Source of the DNA: JAFGBI01 sp964480725
GTDB taxonomy: Bacteria > Myxococcota_A > Polyangia > Polyangiales > Polyangiaceae
Direction of reading: 5' to 3'
DNA: 64,000 bases
Assembly (NCBI GenBank): GCA_964480725.1
Contig: CAYZQO010000016.1
Coordinates: 28,508 to 92,507, forward strand
The notes below the pieces were generated by a model. It had not been told where the DNA came from. It saw nothing but the letters and a program-made list of their open reading frames with translations, and ran no database searches. A program made the translations under genes and the position numbers. Shown here piece by piece: positions 50,833 through 58,993 of the stretch (position 1 is its first letter; each line of letters starts with the position of its first letter).

Positions 50833-52589
50833 TTCCTCCCCTTCTTGCGCGCCGTGCGCTGGTTCTTGCGGGCGTTCTTGCGGGCGTTCTTCTCGGCGGG
50901 CGACAGGGGCCGCATCTTGGGCGCCTGCGGTCCGCCCGCCGCTCCCGGCAGGCCCATCCCCGGCATCCCCGGCAGGCCCATCCCCGGCATCCCCGGCANN
51001 NNNNNNNNNNNNNNNNNNNNNNNNNNNNNNNNNNNNNNNNNNNNNNNNNNNNNNNNNNNNNNNNNNNNNNNNNNNNNNNNNNNNNNNNNNNNNNNNNNCA
51101 TCCCCGGCAGGCCCATCCCCGGCATCCCCGGCATCCCCGGCATCCCCCCCATGCCACTCAGCATGGTGTTCATGTCCATCCCCTGGGACTTCATCGCTCG
51201 GCGCATGTTGCGCGCCAGGCTGAGCCCCTGCATCCCGGGGAGCTTGCCGAGCAGCCCGCCCAGTCCGCTCATGCCGCCCATGCCCTGCATCATCTGGCGC
51301 ATGAAGAGGAACTTCTGCACCAGCTCGCTCACCGCCTGCTCGGGCGTTCCCGAACCCTTGGCGATCCGAGCGACGCGGGTCGGCTCCCGGACGAGCGCGT
51401 TGGGATCCGCCTTCTCGAGCCGCGTCATCGACTGGATGATCGCCTCGATCCGCACCAGTTCCCCGTCGTCGAGGGGCACCCCGGGCGGGATCATGCCGCC
51501 GATGCCCGGCATCTTCTCGACCAGGTCCTTGAGCGAGCCCATCTTCTGGATGGTGCGGATCTGCGTCAGGAAATCGTCGAGCGTGAACTCGCCGCTGAGC
51601 ATCCGCATCGCGTCTTGCTCGGCCTGCTTCTTGTCGACGACGTCTTCGAAGTCCTGGATCAGCCCCACCACGTCCCCGAGGCCGAGGATCCGTCCGACCA
51701 TGCCGTCCGCGCGGAACGGCTCCAGCCGATCGAGCGTCTCGCCAAGACCCACGAAGACGATCGGCGCCCCCGTCACCTCGCGGATGCTGAGCGCGGCGCC
51801 GCCGCGCGCGTCACCGTCGAGCTTGGTCAGCACCACGCCCGTGAGCCCGAGGCGGTCGTGGAACGCCCGGGACGTCTGCACGGCGTCCTGGCCGATCATC
51901 GAGTCGATGACGAGGTAGACGTTCTCGGGCGAGACGGCGCTCTGGATCCGCGCCAGCTCCTCCATCAAGGGCTCGTCGATCGCGAGACGACCAGCGGTGT
52001 CGTAGACGATGACGTCACGGCCCAGGCGCTTGGCCTCGGCGTCGGCGGCCGCGCAGATCTGGACCGGGTCCTGACCGGGGACGTTGAACACGGGGACGTC
52101 GAGCTGCTCGCCGAGCACCCTGAGCTGCTCGACCGCGGCTGGGCGCTGCATGTCGGCGGCGACGAGCAGCGGGCGCTTGCCCTGGCGCTCGAACCACCGC
52201 GCGAGCTTGGCGGCGGTGGTCGTCTTGCCGGAGCCCTGGAGCCCCACCACCATGACCCCGGTGCGCCCGCTCGGCGCGAAGGTCACGGGCTCCCCCTCGA
52301 AGCTCATGATCTCGAGCAGCTCGTCGTGACACGCCCTCACGAAGAGGTCGCTCGCCGAAACCCGCAGGGTCTCGCCCTCGTGGCGAACGCGGGAACGCAG
52401 CGTCTGCCCGATCGCCTTCTCCTCGACGCGAGCGAGGAAGCGCTTGACGACGCCCAGCTCGACGTCGGCGGCCAGCAGCGAGAGCCGCACCTCGCGCAGC
52501 GCCGGCTGGATGTTCTTCTCGGTGAGCTCCGTCAGCCCCGCTAGGCGGTTCTGAGCCTCACGAAACCCATTGGTCAGCGCCTCGAACAC
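50829..52589 (-). CDS. ffh: Signal recognition particle protein Ffh (contains an assembly gap)
   Basis: From GTG 52589 to the stop at 50829; 586 residues counting 34 unknown ones at the gap. NG domain: GLQGSGKTTTAAKLARWF (G1), PLLVAADMQRPAAVEQL, VIVYDTAGRL (G3) and VVLTKLDGDARGGAALS (G4). The M domain carries GSLKDLVEKMPGIGGMIPPG and MTRLEKADPNALVREPTRVARIA. The C-terminal tail is unusually Met/Gly/Pro-rich, with tandem PGMGLPGM units and a basic end (KNARKNARKNQRTARKKGRK). Ffh binds signal peptides and 4.5S RNA. The gap lies in the repeats, so the true length is uncertain. The start overlaps the end of rsmI by 16 bp. Confidence 0.93.
   Translation of the reverse strand: MFEALTNGFREAQNRLAGLTELTEKNIQPALREVRLSLLAADVELGVVKRFLARVEEKAIGQTLRSRVRHEGETLRVSASDLFVRACHDELLEIMSFEGEPVTFAPSGRTGVMVVGLQGSGKTTTAAKLARWFERQGKRPLLVAADMQRPAAVEQLRVLGEQLDVPVFNVPGQDPVQICAAADAEAKRLGRDVIVYDTAGRLAIDEPLMEELARIQSAVSPENVYLVIDSMIGQDAVQTSRAFHDRLGLTGVVLTKLDGDARGGAALSIREVTGAPIVFVGLGETLDRLEPFRADGMVGRILGLGDVVGLIQDFEDVVDKKQAEQDAMRMLSGEFTLDDFLTQIRTIQKMGSLKDLVEKMPGIGGMIPPGVPLDDGELVRIEAIIQSMTRLEKADPNALVREPTRVARIAKGSGTPEQAVSELVQKFLFMRQMMQGMGGMSGLGGLLGKLPGMQGLSLARNMRRAMKSQGMDMNTMLSGMGGMPGMPGMPGMGLPGMXXXXXXXXXXXXXXXXXXXXXXXXXXXXXXXXXXPGMPGMGLPGMPGMGLPGAAGGPQAPKMRPLSPAEKNARKNARKNQRTARKKGRK
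50947..51149. repeat. 24-bp coding repeats interrupted by the gap
   Basis: On the plus strand GGCAGGCCCATCCCCGGCAT followed by CCCC recurs on both sides of the Ns. On the minus strand it encodes PGMGLPGM, the Met-rich tail of Ffh. Copy number is unresolved. Confidence 0.8.
50999..51098. other. 100-N scaffold gap inside ffh
   Basis: Exactly 100 Ns. The 35 bases before it (50964-50998) equal the 35 bases after it (51099-51133). Both ends lie within the 24-bp repeats. Removing the gap and one copy (135 bp) keeps the ffh frame. Real size unknown. Confidence 0.95.
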
Positions 52590-53434
52590 GGTCGGGGGGT
52601 ATTAGCACAGTCCCGCTCGGCCTGCGCCAGCGCATAGAGGTCGCGCCGCGGCCGCCCCGTCTCGGCGGCCAGCGCCGCGGCGACCTCACGCACGGACTCC
52701 CCGCGCTCCAGCCGGCAGCGCACGGCGACCCGGACCGCTTCCTCGTCCGCGGCCGACGGCGCGTCCGGCTCCGCGCCGGGGCCGAGCACGATCACCACTT
52801 CGCCGCGCCAGCCCGCGCGGGTCGCGAGCTCCGCGAGCGTCCCGTGCTCGACGGCCTCGTAGAGCTTCGTGAGCTCCCGACAGACCGCGGCGCGCCGCTG
52901 TGGTTGCCGCGCCGCGAGGTCGGCCAGGGTCGCGGCCGTGCGCTGCGGCGACTCGAAGAGCACGGCTGGCTCGTCGGAGCGGGCGATCCGGTCGAGCGCG
53001 TCCCGCCGCTTACCGCCCTTGCGCGGCAGGAACCCCCCGAACCAGAACGACCCGTCGACGAGGCCGGAAACGGCCACGGCGGCGGTGAGCGCGCTCGGCC
53101 CGGGGACGACCCGGACGGCGACCCCGGCCGCCACCGCCGCCGCCACCAGGCGCGCGCCAGGATCGCTCACGGCGGGCATGCCGGCGTCGGTGACCAGCGC
53201 GACGTCCTCCCCGGCGACCAGCCGCGCCACGATGCCGGCGACGGCGCGATCGCTCGCGTTGGCGTCGAGCCCGTGCAGCGCGCGCCCGTGCGCCCCGAGG
53301 TGGCTCAGGAGCGCCCGGGTGCGGCGGGTGTCCTCCGCGACGACGTGCGGCACCCGGCGGAGCGTGTCCGCGGCGCGCAGCGTCAGATCGTCCAGGTTGC
53401 CGATCGGCGTGCCGACGACGAACAGGGTGGCCAC
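52574..53434 (-). CDS. rsmI: 16S rRNA 2'-O-ribose C1402 methyltransferase
   Basis: 286 residues from GTG 53434 (ATLFVVGTPIGNLDDLTLRA). The tetrapyrrole-methylase fold shows VVAEDTRRTRALLSHLGAHG, VALVTDAGMPAVSDPGARLV, VVPGPSALTAAVAVSGL and FWFGGFLPRKGGKR. It methylates the 2'-OH of C1402 in 16S rRNA using SAM. It lies 5 bp downstream of rpoH and overlaps ffh by 16 bp. The C-terminal part is slightly extended and Arg-rich. Confidence 0.95.
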   Translation of the reverse strand: MATLFVVGTPIGNLDDLTLRAADTLRRVPHVVAEDTRRTRALLSHLGAHGRALHGLDANASDRAVAGIVARLVAGEDVALVTDAGMPAVSDPGARLVAAAVAAGVAVRVVPGPSALTAAVAVSGLVDGSFWFGGFLPRKGGKRRDALDRIARSDEPAVLFESPQRTAATLADLAARQPQRRAAVCRELTKLYEAVEHGTLAELATRAGWRGEVVIVLGPGAEPDAPSAADEEAVRVAVRCRLERGESVREVAAALAAETGRPRRDLYALAQAERDCANTPRPCSRR

Positions 53435-53439
53435 GACGC

Positions 53440-54555
53440 CTACCGCGTGACCTCGATGGCGTCGCCGAGGGAGTCCTTCAGGAACTCGCGCAGGCGCCCG
53501 TAGAGGCGGGCCTCGAGCTGGCGGACGCGCTCGCGCGACACCCCGAACTCGTCGCCGAGCTCCTGCAAGGTGAGCGGCTCGTCGCAGACCATGCGTCGCT
53601 CGAAGATGTGCACGTCCTTGCCCTGGAGCGTGCCGCGGAACTCCGCCAGCTTGTCGCGCAGGATCCCCTGGATCTCCGTGCTCTCCGCCATGAGCTCGGG
53701 GTTGAAGGAGCTGGCCGGCAGCAGATCCATCCGCGTCGTCCCGCGCCCGTCGGATTCGCTCACCGGGGCGTCGAGGGAGGCGTCGCCGCGGGCGAGGCGA
53801 CGGTCCATCTCGATGACGTCCTTCTCGTCCACGTCGAGGCGGCGCGCGATCTCGGCGTGGGTGGGCTCGATCCCCATCGCGGTGAGCTTGGCCTTCTCCT
53901 TGCTGAGGTTGAAGAAGAGCTTGCGCTGCGCCTGCGTGGTCCCGATCTTGACCAGCCGCCAGTTGTTGAGGATGAACCGCAGCATGTACGCTCGGATCCA
54001 CCAGGCGGCGTAGCTCGACAGCTTGACGCCCCGGTACGGATCGTAGCGCTTGACGGCCTGCATCAGGCCGATGTTCCCCTCCTGGACCAGGTCCATCATG
54101 TTGCGGTACGCGCGCCGATACTCGTAGGCGATCTTGACCACCAGCCGGAGGTTCGCAGTCACCAGGCGAGCCGCCGCCTCCACGTCGCCGCTCGACGCGA
54201 ACCGGGTGGCGAGCGCGTGCTCCTCCTCCGACGACAGGAGCGGGTGCCGCGCAACCTCCCGCATGTAGGCCTGCATCGCGTCGAAGCGGGCGAGCGTCCC
54301 CGCGGTGCTCTTCGGCTCGGGCAGGGCACTGTCGGTGGGCTCGCGAGCCTCCACGAACTCGCCGGTCGTCTCGATGATCGCGGCCTCGTCCGCCGACTCG
54401 GCGTCGGCGGGCTCCCCCTCGCCATCCTCCGGCTCCGCGGAGGCGGGCGAGTCAGCCCCGGACACGACGGTCGACGGGGCCTCCGAGTCGGTCGCGGCCG
54501 CGGGGGGCTCGCTCGAACGGGAGCGAGACGGGGCTCTGCGCTTGCGGGTGGCCAC
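53440..54555 (-). CDS. rpoH: RNA polymerase sigma factor RpoH
   Basis: 371 residues from GTG 54555 (ATRKRRAPSRSRSSEPPAAA). An acidic, Ala/Glu-rich N-terminal extension of about 95 residues precedes the sigma-70 core. Region 2 includes NLRLVVKIAYEYRRAY, DLVQEGNIGLMQAVKRYDPY and KLSSYAAWWIRAYMLRFI. The RpoH box is QRKLFFNLSKEKAKL. Region 4 has LTLQELGDEFGVSRERVRQLE. It directs heat-shock transcription. The extension is unusual and could mediate chaperone or protease control. It heads an operon with rsmI and ffh. Confidence 0.93.
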   Translation of the reverse strand: MATRKRRAPSRSRSSEPPAAATDSEAPSTVVSGADSPASAEPEDGEGEPADAESADEAAIIETTGEFVEAREPTDSALPEPKSTAGTLARFDAMQAYMREVARHPLLSSEEEHALATRFASSGDVEAAARLVTANLRLVVKIAYEYRRAYRNMMDLVQEGNIGLMQAVKRYDPYRGVKLSSYAAWWIRAYMLRFILNNWRLVKIGTTQAQRKLFFNLSKEKAKLTAMGIEPTHAEIARRLDVDEKDVIEMDRRLARGDASLDAPVSESDGRGTTRMDLLPASSFNPELMAESTEIQGILRDKLAEFRGTLQGKDVHIFERRMVCDEPLTLQELGDEFGVSRERVRQLEARLYGRLREFLKDSLGDAIEVTR

Positions 54556-54650
54556 GCGGGGGGTTTCGGGCGAAGGGGTCGCGTGAGGGTGAGATGAGGG
54601 TGGGGATCCGTCAAGTTGGCAGACTGCCCGACGGCCGGCGCGCCTGGGTG

Positions 54651-54685
54651 GGCCGCTCGGAGCCACCCCTCTCCGAGGGGCGGCC
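54651..54685. repeat. Imperfect hairpin upstream of rpoH
   Basis: GGCCGC and TCGGAG pair with CTCCGA and GCGGCC around an 8-base loop, with a GGG bulge: 12 paired bases over 35 bp. It lies 96 bp before the rpoH start on the minus strand and 87 bp after the previous gene's stop. Either a terminator or a leader structure; no U-tract. Confidence 0.4.
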
Positions 54686-54771
54686 AGCGGGCCAGCTCCG
54701 TCCCGCGACGACGTGGCCCCGCCGCTGCCCGGCTCGAGCCGCGGCGTGACGGCAGCGGCGCCGAGCGCGGG

Positions 54772-55548
54772 TCAAAGCTTCACGGGGCGCCCGGGGATGG
54801 GGATCTCGCTGAGCACGACCGGACGCCTGAGCGTCACCTTCTCGATCTTCTGCGCCGAGGCGGCCAGATCGTAGGTGAGGCCCCACTCGACGTCGTCCGA
54901 GGCCGACACGAAGTAGGTCGTCGTATCGCAGGTCTTCGCCTTACGTTCGATGGTTTCGGCCGTGGTGGTCAGATCGGGTCCGGCCATGCCCTTCGAGCGG
55001 GTCGCCGCCGTTCCCCCTGCCAGAGTCCACACGGCGGTGGAGCGGTTCTCGCGGACCATCATCACGAGCGCGCACGATGGCTGCTCGCCGACCTTGGCCT
55101 GTGGCACGAACACGAGCTTGGGCGAGAACTCGGTGCGCGTCTCGGTGCTGATGGTGACCTCGCCCGCGTCGATCTTGGCGAGCTCGTCCATCATCGCGGC
55201 CACCCACACCGTCCGCGCCTTGCGACCGACGACGAGGCTCACCGGTTTGCCCGCGTAGTGCTCTTTGACGCCGGCCACCGCCTTGGCGAGCCGCTCCCGC
55301 CCGTCATCCTTCTCGATGAGCACCGTCTCCCAGCCCACCTTGGGCCCCTGCTCGTCGATGAGCATCTGCGGCGGACCCTCGGGCTTCGGCGGGGCCTCGA
55401 GCTTGGGGATGGGCTTGGGCGCGCTCGGTGGCGCGTCGAAGGGATTGCGCGTCGGCTCGGACTTGCAGGCCGCGACCGCCACCGCGAGGGCGAGGACCGC
55501 GCTCATCGCGCCGAGGCGATCCAGGATGCGACGAACGCTACGTGGCAT
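54772..55548 (-). CDS. Lipoprotein with ExbD-like periplasmic domain
   Basis: 258 residues from ATG 55548, lipobox VAAC near residue 28. The mature part starts Pro-rich (KPIPKLEAPPKPEGPP). A region with MLIDEQGPKVGWETVLIEKD, GRERLAKAVAGVKEHYAGKP and VWVAAMMDELAKIDAGEVTI resembles the periplasmic domain of ExbD/TolR proteins by pattern. There is no ExbD TM anchor apart from the lipid. Function is unknown. It is upstream of rpoH on the same strand. Confidence 0.6.
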   Translation of the reverse strand: MPRSVRRILDRLGAMSAVLALAVAVAACKSEPTRNPFDAPPSAPKPIPKLEAPPKPEGPPQMLIDEQGPKVGWETVLIEKDDGRERLAKAVAGVKEHYAGKPVSLVVGRKARTVWVAAMMDELAKIDAGEVTISTETRTEFSPKLVFVPQAKVGEQPSCALVMMVRENRSTAVWTLAGGTAATRSKGMAGPDLTTTAETIERKAKTCDTTTYFVSASDDVEWGLTYDLAASAQKIEKVTLRRPVVLSEIPIPGRPVKL

Positions 55549-55589
55549 GGCACCTCCCGTGCCCCGCGTTTATGCCGCGCTTTCGCCGG

Positions 55590-55745
55590 CGAGCACAAGC
55601 CCCGCCGCCAGCCGGCCCGGCCGCCGTCAGCGGGGGGGCGTCGCCGTGGGGCACGCCGACGCCCTCGCGGGCGAACGCGAGCCCGGCCGCCAGCCTACCC
55701 CGTCCGCCGTCAGCGGAGTTCGTCACAGAGGGGCGTGCCGGTGCC
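55590..55745. repeat. Imperfect tandem duplication, about 75 bp x 2
   Basis: 55590-55664 and 55671-55745 match at most positions (for example GCCGCCAGCC and CCGCCGTCAGCGG in both). The second copy holds the last codons of the Cys-rich lipoprotein ending at 55710; the first is a degenerate copy just beyond its stop. Confidence 0.5.
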
Positions 55746-56468
55746 GAGGAAGACCGCGTCCGTACAGACCTTGCCGCCGTCAGCGTCCACGCAGAACAGC
55801 CCGCTCCCGCACTCGGCGTCCGTCGTGCACTCGTCCGAGAGCCCCCCGAGGTCGATGCAAACCTGGCTCCCGCTCGCGCCGGAGCAGTACGCCGACGATA
55901 CGCAGGGGACCGGGTTGCAGACCGGCGTGACGAGCTTGGGATCGTTCTCGCAACAGGCCTCGCCGGCCTTCGCCCGAGGGCGGCAGTAGCCCCGCTCCGC
56001 GTCGCAGTAGTGGGTGGCTTCGCACACGTCCGTCGCCGGGTCGCAATCGGCGCCGCCCTCGAGCGGCGTCACCGACTCGTCATCGTCCTCGCCCGGCTCC
56101 CCGTCGTCGGAGTCGAGGTCGGCGCAGGCGCCATCGACGCCGAGGACCACGTTGCGCCACTCGTCGAGGTCGATCTCGGCGTCGGCGTAGGCGGCCCCGA
56201 CCGCGGCGACGCAGGCCTTCGCCTCGACCGCGACGAAGGGGCCGTCGCCCACCAGATCGGCACAGAAGTCGGCCTGAGCTTCGACACAATCCCCGGCGCT
56301 CGACGCGCCACACCGACGGGTTACGTCCTCGTTGCAGGCGGCCTCGGCCCAGGCCTGGCAGAGCCCTTCCTGGGTGGTGAGCGGATCCACCCGGCCCTTC
56401 GGCGCGTCGTCGTCGTTGCCGCAGGCGGGGAGGATCAAGGTGAAGATGGCGATCTGGATTGCTTTCAT
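55710..56468 (-). CDS. Cys-rich lipoprotein
   Basis: 252 residues from ATG 56468 (MKAIQIAIFTLILPACG), lipobox LPAC. The frame to 56561 adds only Arg-rich sequence. The first half has a Cys/Ala helical region (LCQAWAEAACNEDVTRRCGA). An acidic Asp/Glu linker follows. The second half has paired-Cys repeats (CDPATDVCEATHYCDAERGY, CTTDAECGSGLFCVDADGGK). Function is unknown. It is divergent from the CPBP protease gene, separated by 71 bp. Confidence 0.75.
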   Translation of the reverse strand: MKAIQIAIFTLILPACGNDDDAPKGRVDPLTTQEGLCQAWAEAACNEDVTRRCGASSAGDCVEAQADFCADLVGDGPFVAVEAKACVAAVGAAYADAEIDLDEWRNVVLGVDGACADLDSDDGEPGEDDDESVTPLEGGADCDPATDVCEATHYCDAERGYCRPRAKAGEACCENDPKLVTPVCNPVPCVSSAYCSGASGSQVCIDLGGLSDECTTDAECGSGLFCVDADGGKVCTDAVFLGTGTPLCDELR

Positions 56469-56539
56469 GGCGGCCCCTGAGTGCGGGTTGGACGATAGCG
56501 CAGCCCCTGCTATTCGGCACCTCTTCGTCCTCGCGACCC

Positions 56540-57454
56540 ATGGACCAGGTCCCCAGCGCACTCGACCTCCCCACCCGGGACCGGCTCCCGACCCCAGGCC
56601 AGGCCTTCGCCCTGTTCGGCGCCGCCTTTTTTACCCTCGCGGTCGCCGCCCAGGCGGTGGAGTGGCTCGCCCTCCGGTTGACCGTCCCCCGCGATGAATG
56701 GGCCGCCATCGCGGCCGACCCCGCGAACAGCCCGCTCCTGACGAACGGCTTCTGGATCGTGGCGCTCACAGCGATCCCCGAACTGGCGCTCGGCGCGCTC
56801 GTCCTCCTCGCCGTGCGCAGCCGCCGGCTCAGCTCGAGACTCGTGCTCCCCATGACCCTGCCCGTACCGGGCGCGCTGCTGGGCGCCCTGCTGGTGGTGT
56901 TCGGGATCGCGCCACTGGCCGACGCCGTCCATTCCTGGGTCCTGCACTGCCCCTGGGTGCCGTCGATCTTCGCCGAGGGGGTTTCTGCAAGCTCGCTCGT
57001 GGAGCGCGCCGTCGGGGGCCGCGGAGCGCTCGGCCTCGCAGTGGCGCTGCTCGGGCTCGCGGTGGTGCCGGCGCTGGTCGAGGAGGCCCTCTTTCGGGGC
57101 TTCGTCACGGCTGCCTTCCGGGGCTCGGACGTCGCGGCCCTACTGGCACCGAGCGTCCTCTTCGCGCTGTTCCACCTGGACCCAGCCCAAGTCGCCGCCA
57201 CCCTGTGGCTCGGCCTCGCGTTCGGGCTGGCGCGGCTCTGCACGGGCTCGCTGGTCGCCAGCATGACGGCGCACGCTGCGTACAACGGCGTCGTGCTGAC
57301 ACTCACCTATGCGGCGAACGGAGAAACGGGCGAGGCTGCCTCGCTGCCGGGCGTCGTCATCGGCCTCGCCGCCGCCGTCGGGGGGATCTTGCTCATGATC
57401 CGCTGCCCGACGCGGGCCGATCCCCGCGCTGGCGCGCCAGGCGAGAGCACGTAG
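56540..57454 (+). CDS. CPBP-family intramembrane metalloprotease
   Basis: 304 residues from ATG 56540 (MDQVPSALDLPTRDRLPTPG). Seven or eight hydrophobic segments can be traced. The CPBP/Abi catalytic motifs are ALVEEALFRGF (EExxxR), FALFHLDPAQ (FxxxH) and SMTAHAAYNGVV (third His-containing helix). The family includes CAAX prenyl proteases and bacteriocin-immunity-like proteases. Substrate is unknown. It is 9 bp upstream of the esterase gene, so probably co-transcribed. Confidence 0.85.
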   Translation: MDQVPSALDLPTRDRLPTPGQAFALFGAAFFTLAVAAQAVEWLALRLTVPRDEWAAIAADPANSPLLTNGFWIVALTAIPELALGALVLLAVRSRRLSSRLVLPMTLPVPGALLGALLVVFGIAPLADAVHSWVLHCPWVPSIFAEGVSASSLVERAVGGRGALGLAVALLGLAVVPALVEEALFRGFVTAAFRGSDVAALLAPSVLFALFHLDPAQVAATLWLGLAFGLARLCTGSLVASMTAHAAYNGVVLTLTYAANGETGEAASLPGVVIGLAAAVGGILLMIRCPTRADPRAGAPGEST

Positions 57455-57463
57455 GCTCGACGG

Positions 57464-58357
57464 GTGCGACGCCGCTCGTTCCTCCTCGCCTCCCTCGCGG
57501 CCGGCGGAGCCGGTTTCGGGCGGGCCCTCGGGGCAACGCCGGAGTCCGCCGATCTCTCCGCGGTCGATCTCGAGCTCGACGGCGACCCCCGGATCGCTCG
57601 GCGCGCGCTGCTGCTCGTCCCCCGGCATCTCCCGGAAGGGCAGCGCCTTCGCCTGCTCGTGCTGCTCCACGGCCTCGGCGAAACCGGCGACGAGCTCGCC
57701 GGGATCCACGCCTGGGGTGACCGCTACGGGCTGGTGCGCGCCTACGAGCGGCTCCGGCGACCGCCGGTGAGGCGGATCGACGAGCGGCTGGGCTACCTCA
57801 CGGACCAGCGGAGCGGCGAGCTCGGGCGGCTGCTCGCCGCCCGTCCGTTCACGGGGCTCGCGATGGTCTGCCCGGTGACGCCGGCGCCCCACCGGGTGGG
57901 GGCCGTGGCCACGGTGCTCGATCGCTATGCGGGTTGGGTCGTCGACACGCTCTTGCCCGCGGTCCGAGCGCGCATTCCCCTGGCACCCGGGCCGTGGAGC
58001 ACGGGCATCGACGGCTGCTCGCTCGGGGGGTACGTGGGGCTGGAGGTGTTCCTCCGCCACCCGGCAGCGTTCGGGGCGCTGGGGACCGTGCAGGGCGCGT
58101 TCTCCGCGGTGAGCGGCCGCGACTACGCGCGACGCCTCGCCCGCGCGATGGAGCGCGTGGGGCCGCGCCCCATCCACGTCGAGTCCTCCACCTGGGATCC
58201 TTACCGCGAGGGTGCCGTCGCGCTCGCCGGGGAGCTCAAGGCCCTCGACGTGCCGCACGTGCTCCAGATCCCCCCCGGGCCGCACGATCAGCCGTGGCTC
58301 CGCGAGGTGGGCACGCTCGAGATGCTGCTCTGGTACGACCGGACGCTGCTCGGGTGA
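57464..58357 (+). CDS. Tat-exported alpha/beta hydrolase (esterase-like)
   Basis: 297 residues from GTG 57464. MRRRSFLLASLAAGGAGFGR is a Tat-like signal peptide, although the twin-arginine motif is not the canonical SRRxFLK. The nucleophile is S in DGCSLGGYVGLEVFL (about residue 186), the oxyanion region is LLVLLHGLGETGDEL (about 65-79), and a C-terminal His follows (PPGPHDQPWLRE). Resemblance is to esterase D/PHB-depolymerase-type hydrolases. The substrate is unknown. Confidence 0.75.
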   Translation: MRRRSFLLASLAAGGAGFGRALGATPESADLSAVDLELDGDPRIARRALLLVPRHLPEGQRLRLLVLLHGLGETGDELAGIHAWGDRYGLVRAYERLRRPPVRRIDERLGYLTDQRSGELGRLLAARPFTGLAMVCPVTPAPHRVGAVATVLDRYAGWVVDTLLPAVRARIPLAPGPWSTGIDGCSLGGYVGLEVFLRHPAAFGALGTVQGAFSAVSGRDYARRLARAMERVGPRPIHVESSTWDPYREGAVALAGELKALDVPHVLQIPPGPHDQPWLREVGTLEMLLWYDRTLLG

Positions 58358-58405
58358 CGGCCCGCAGCGCGCCCCGGCCGGCGCGCAGTCGCGAGCCCAG
58401 CCGGC

Positions 58406-58885
58406 TCAGGGCATGCAGACCCTGCGATTGTCGCTGCCGCCGCCCGACGAGCGGCAGCCGAAGGCGGGCCCCGCGTAGTGGGCACAGTACGAGTTCCCGT
58501 CCGGCGCCGCGTACTCCCACTCGGCGGCGGCGGCCTCGAGATCCTCCGGCTCGCAGCTCAGCAGGCAGAAGGTTTCCGTCGCGGACTCGAGCGGTGAGCA
58601 GACCTGACCGATCCCGGTGCGGCACTCGCCCGGGACGGCGCAGCAGTCGGCGTCGACCACGCAGGTGTGGGTGCAGTAGCCGCCGGGGACGCGATCCGCC
58701 AGGCACTCCACCGTGCCGGCCAGCTCGTCCCGCCCCGCGAGCTCCGCGTAACAGTCGGCCTCGACCGTGCAGGGCTGCCCCGCCTCCTCGGTGCGAGGCG
58801 GGTCGTCGTCGTCGCAAGCCACCGGGAGCAGGAGCGCGGAGAGCAGGAGCGCGGAGAGCAGGGGGCGCGGGGATCGAAACGACAT
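58406..58885 (-). CDS. Cys-rich lipoprotein
   Basis: 159 residues from ATG 58885 (MSFRSPRPLLSALLLSALLL), lipobox LPVAC. About twelve further cysteines lie in spaced pairs (CTVEADCYAELAG, CTHTCVVDADCCAVPGEC, CLLSCEPEDLE). No catalytic motif. It is convergent with the esterase gene and lies downstream of the 3D-domain gene on the same strand. Confidence 0.75.
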   Translation of the reverse strand: MSFRSPRPLLSALLLSALLLPVACDDDDPPRTEEAGQPCTVEADCYAELAGRDELAGTVECLADRVPGGYCTHTCVVDADCCAVPGECRTGIGQVCSPLESATETFCLLSCEPEDLEAAAAEWEYAAPDGNSYCAHYAGPAFGCRSSGGGSDNRRVCMP

Positions 58886-58993
58886 CGGGTACCTCCAGAG
58901 CCTCGCGGAGGCTACCGCGACCCGGCGGGCGCGGGGAAGCCGCGGCGGACGCGGCCCACCGCGCCCCCCACACGCCGCGGGAGTATCGCCCCC

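Noticed and set aside
50947..51149. 24-bp repeats as a CRISPR or regulatory array
   Set aside because: In frame with ffh and encode PGMGLPGM; no spacers and no cas gene.
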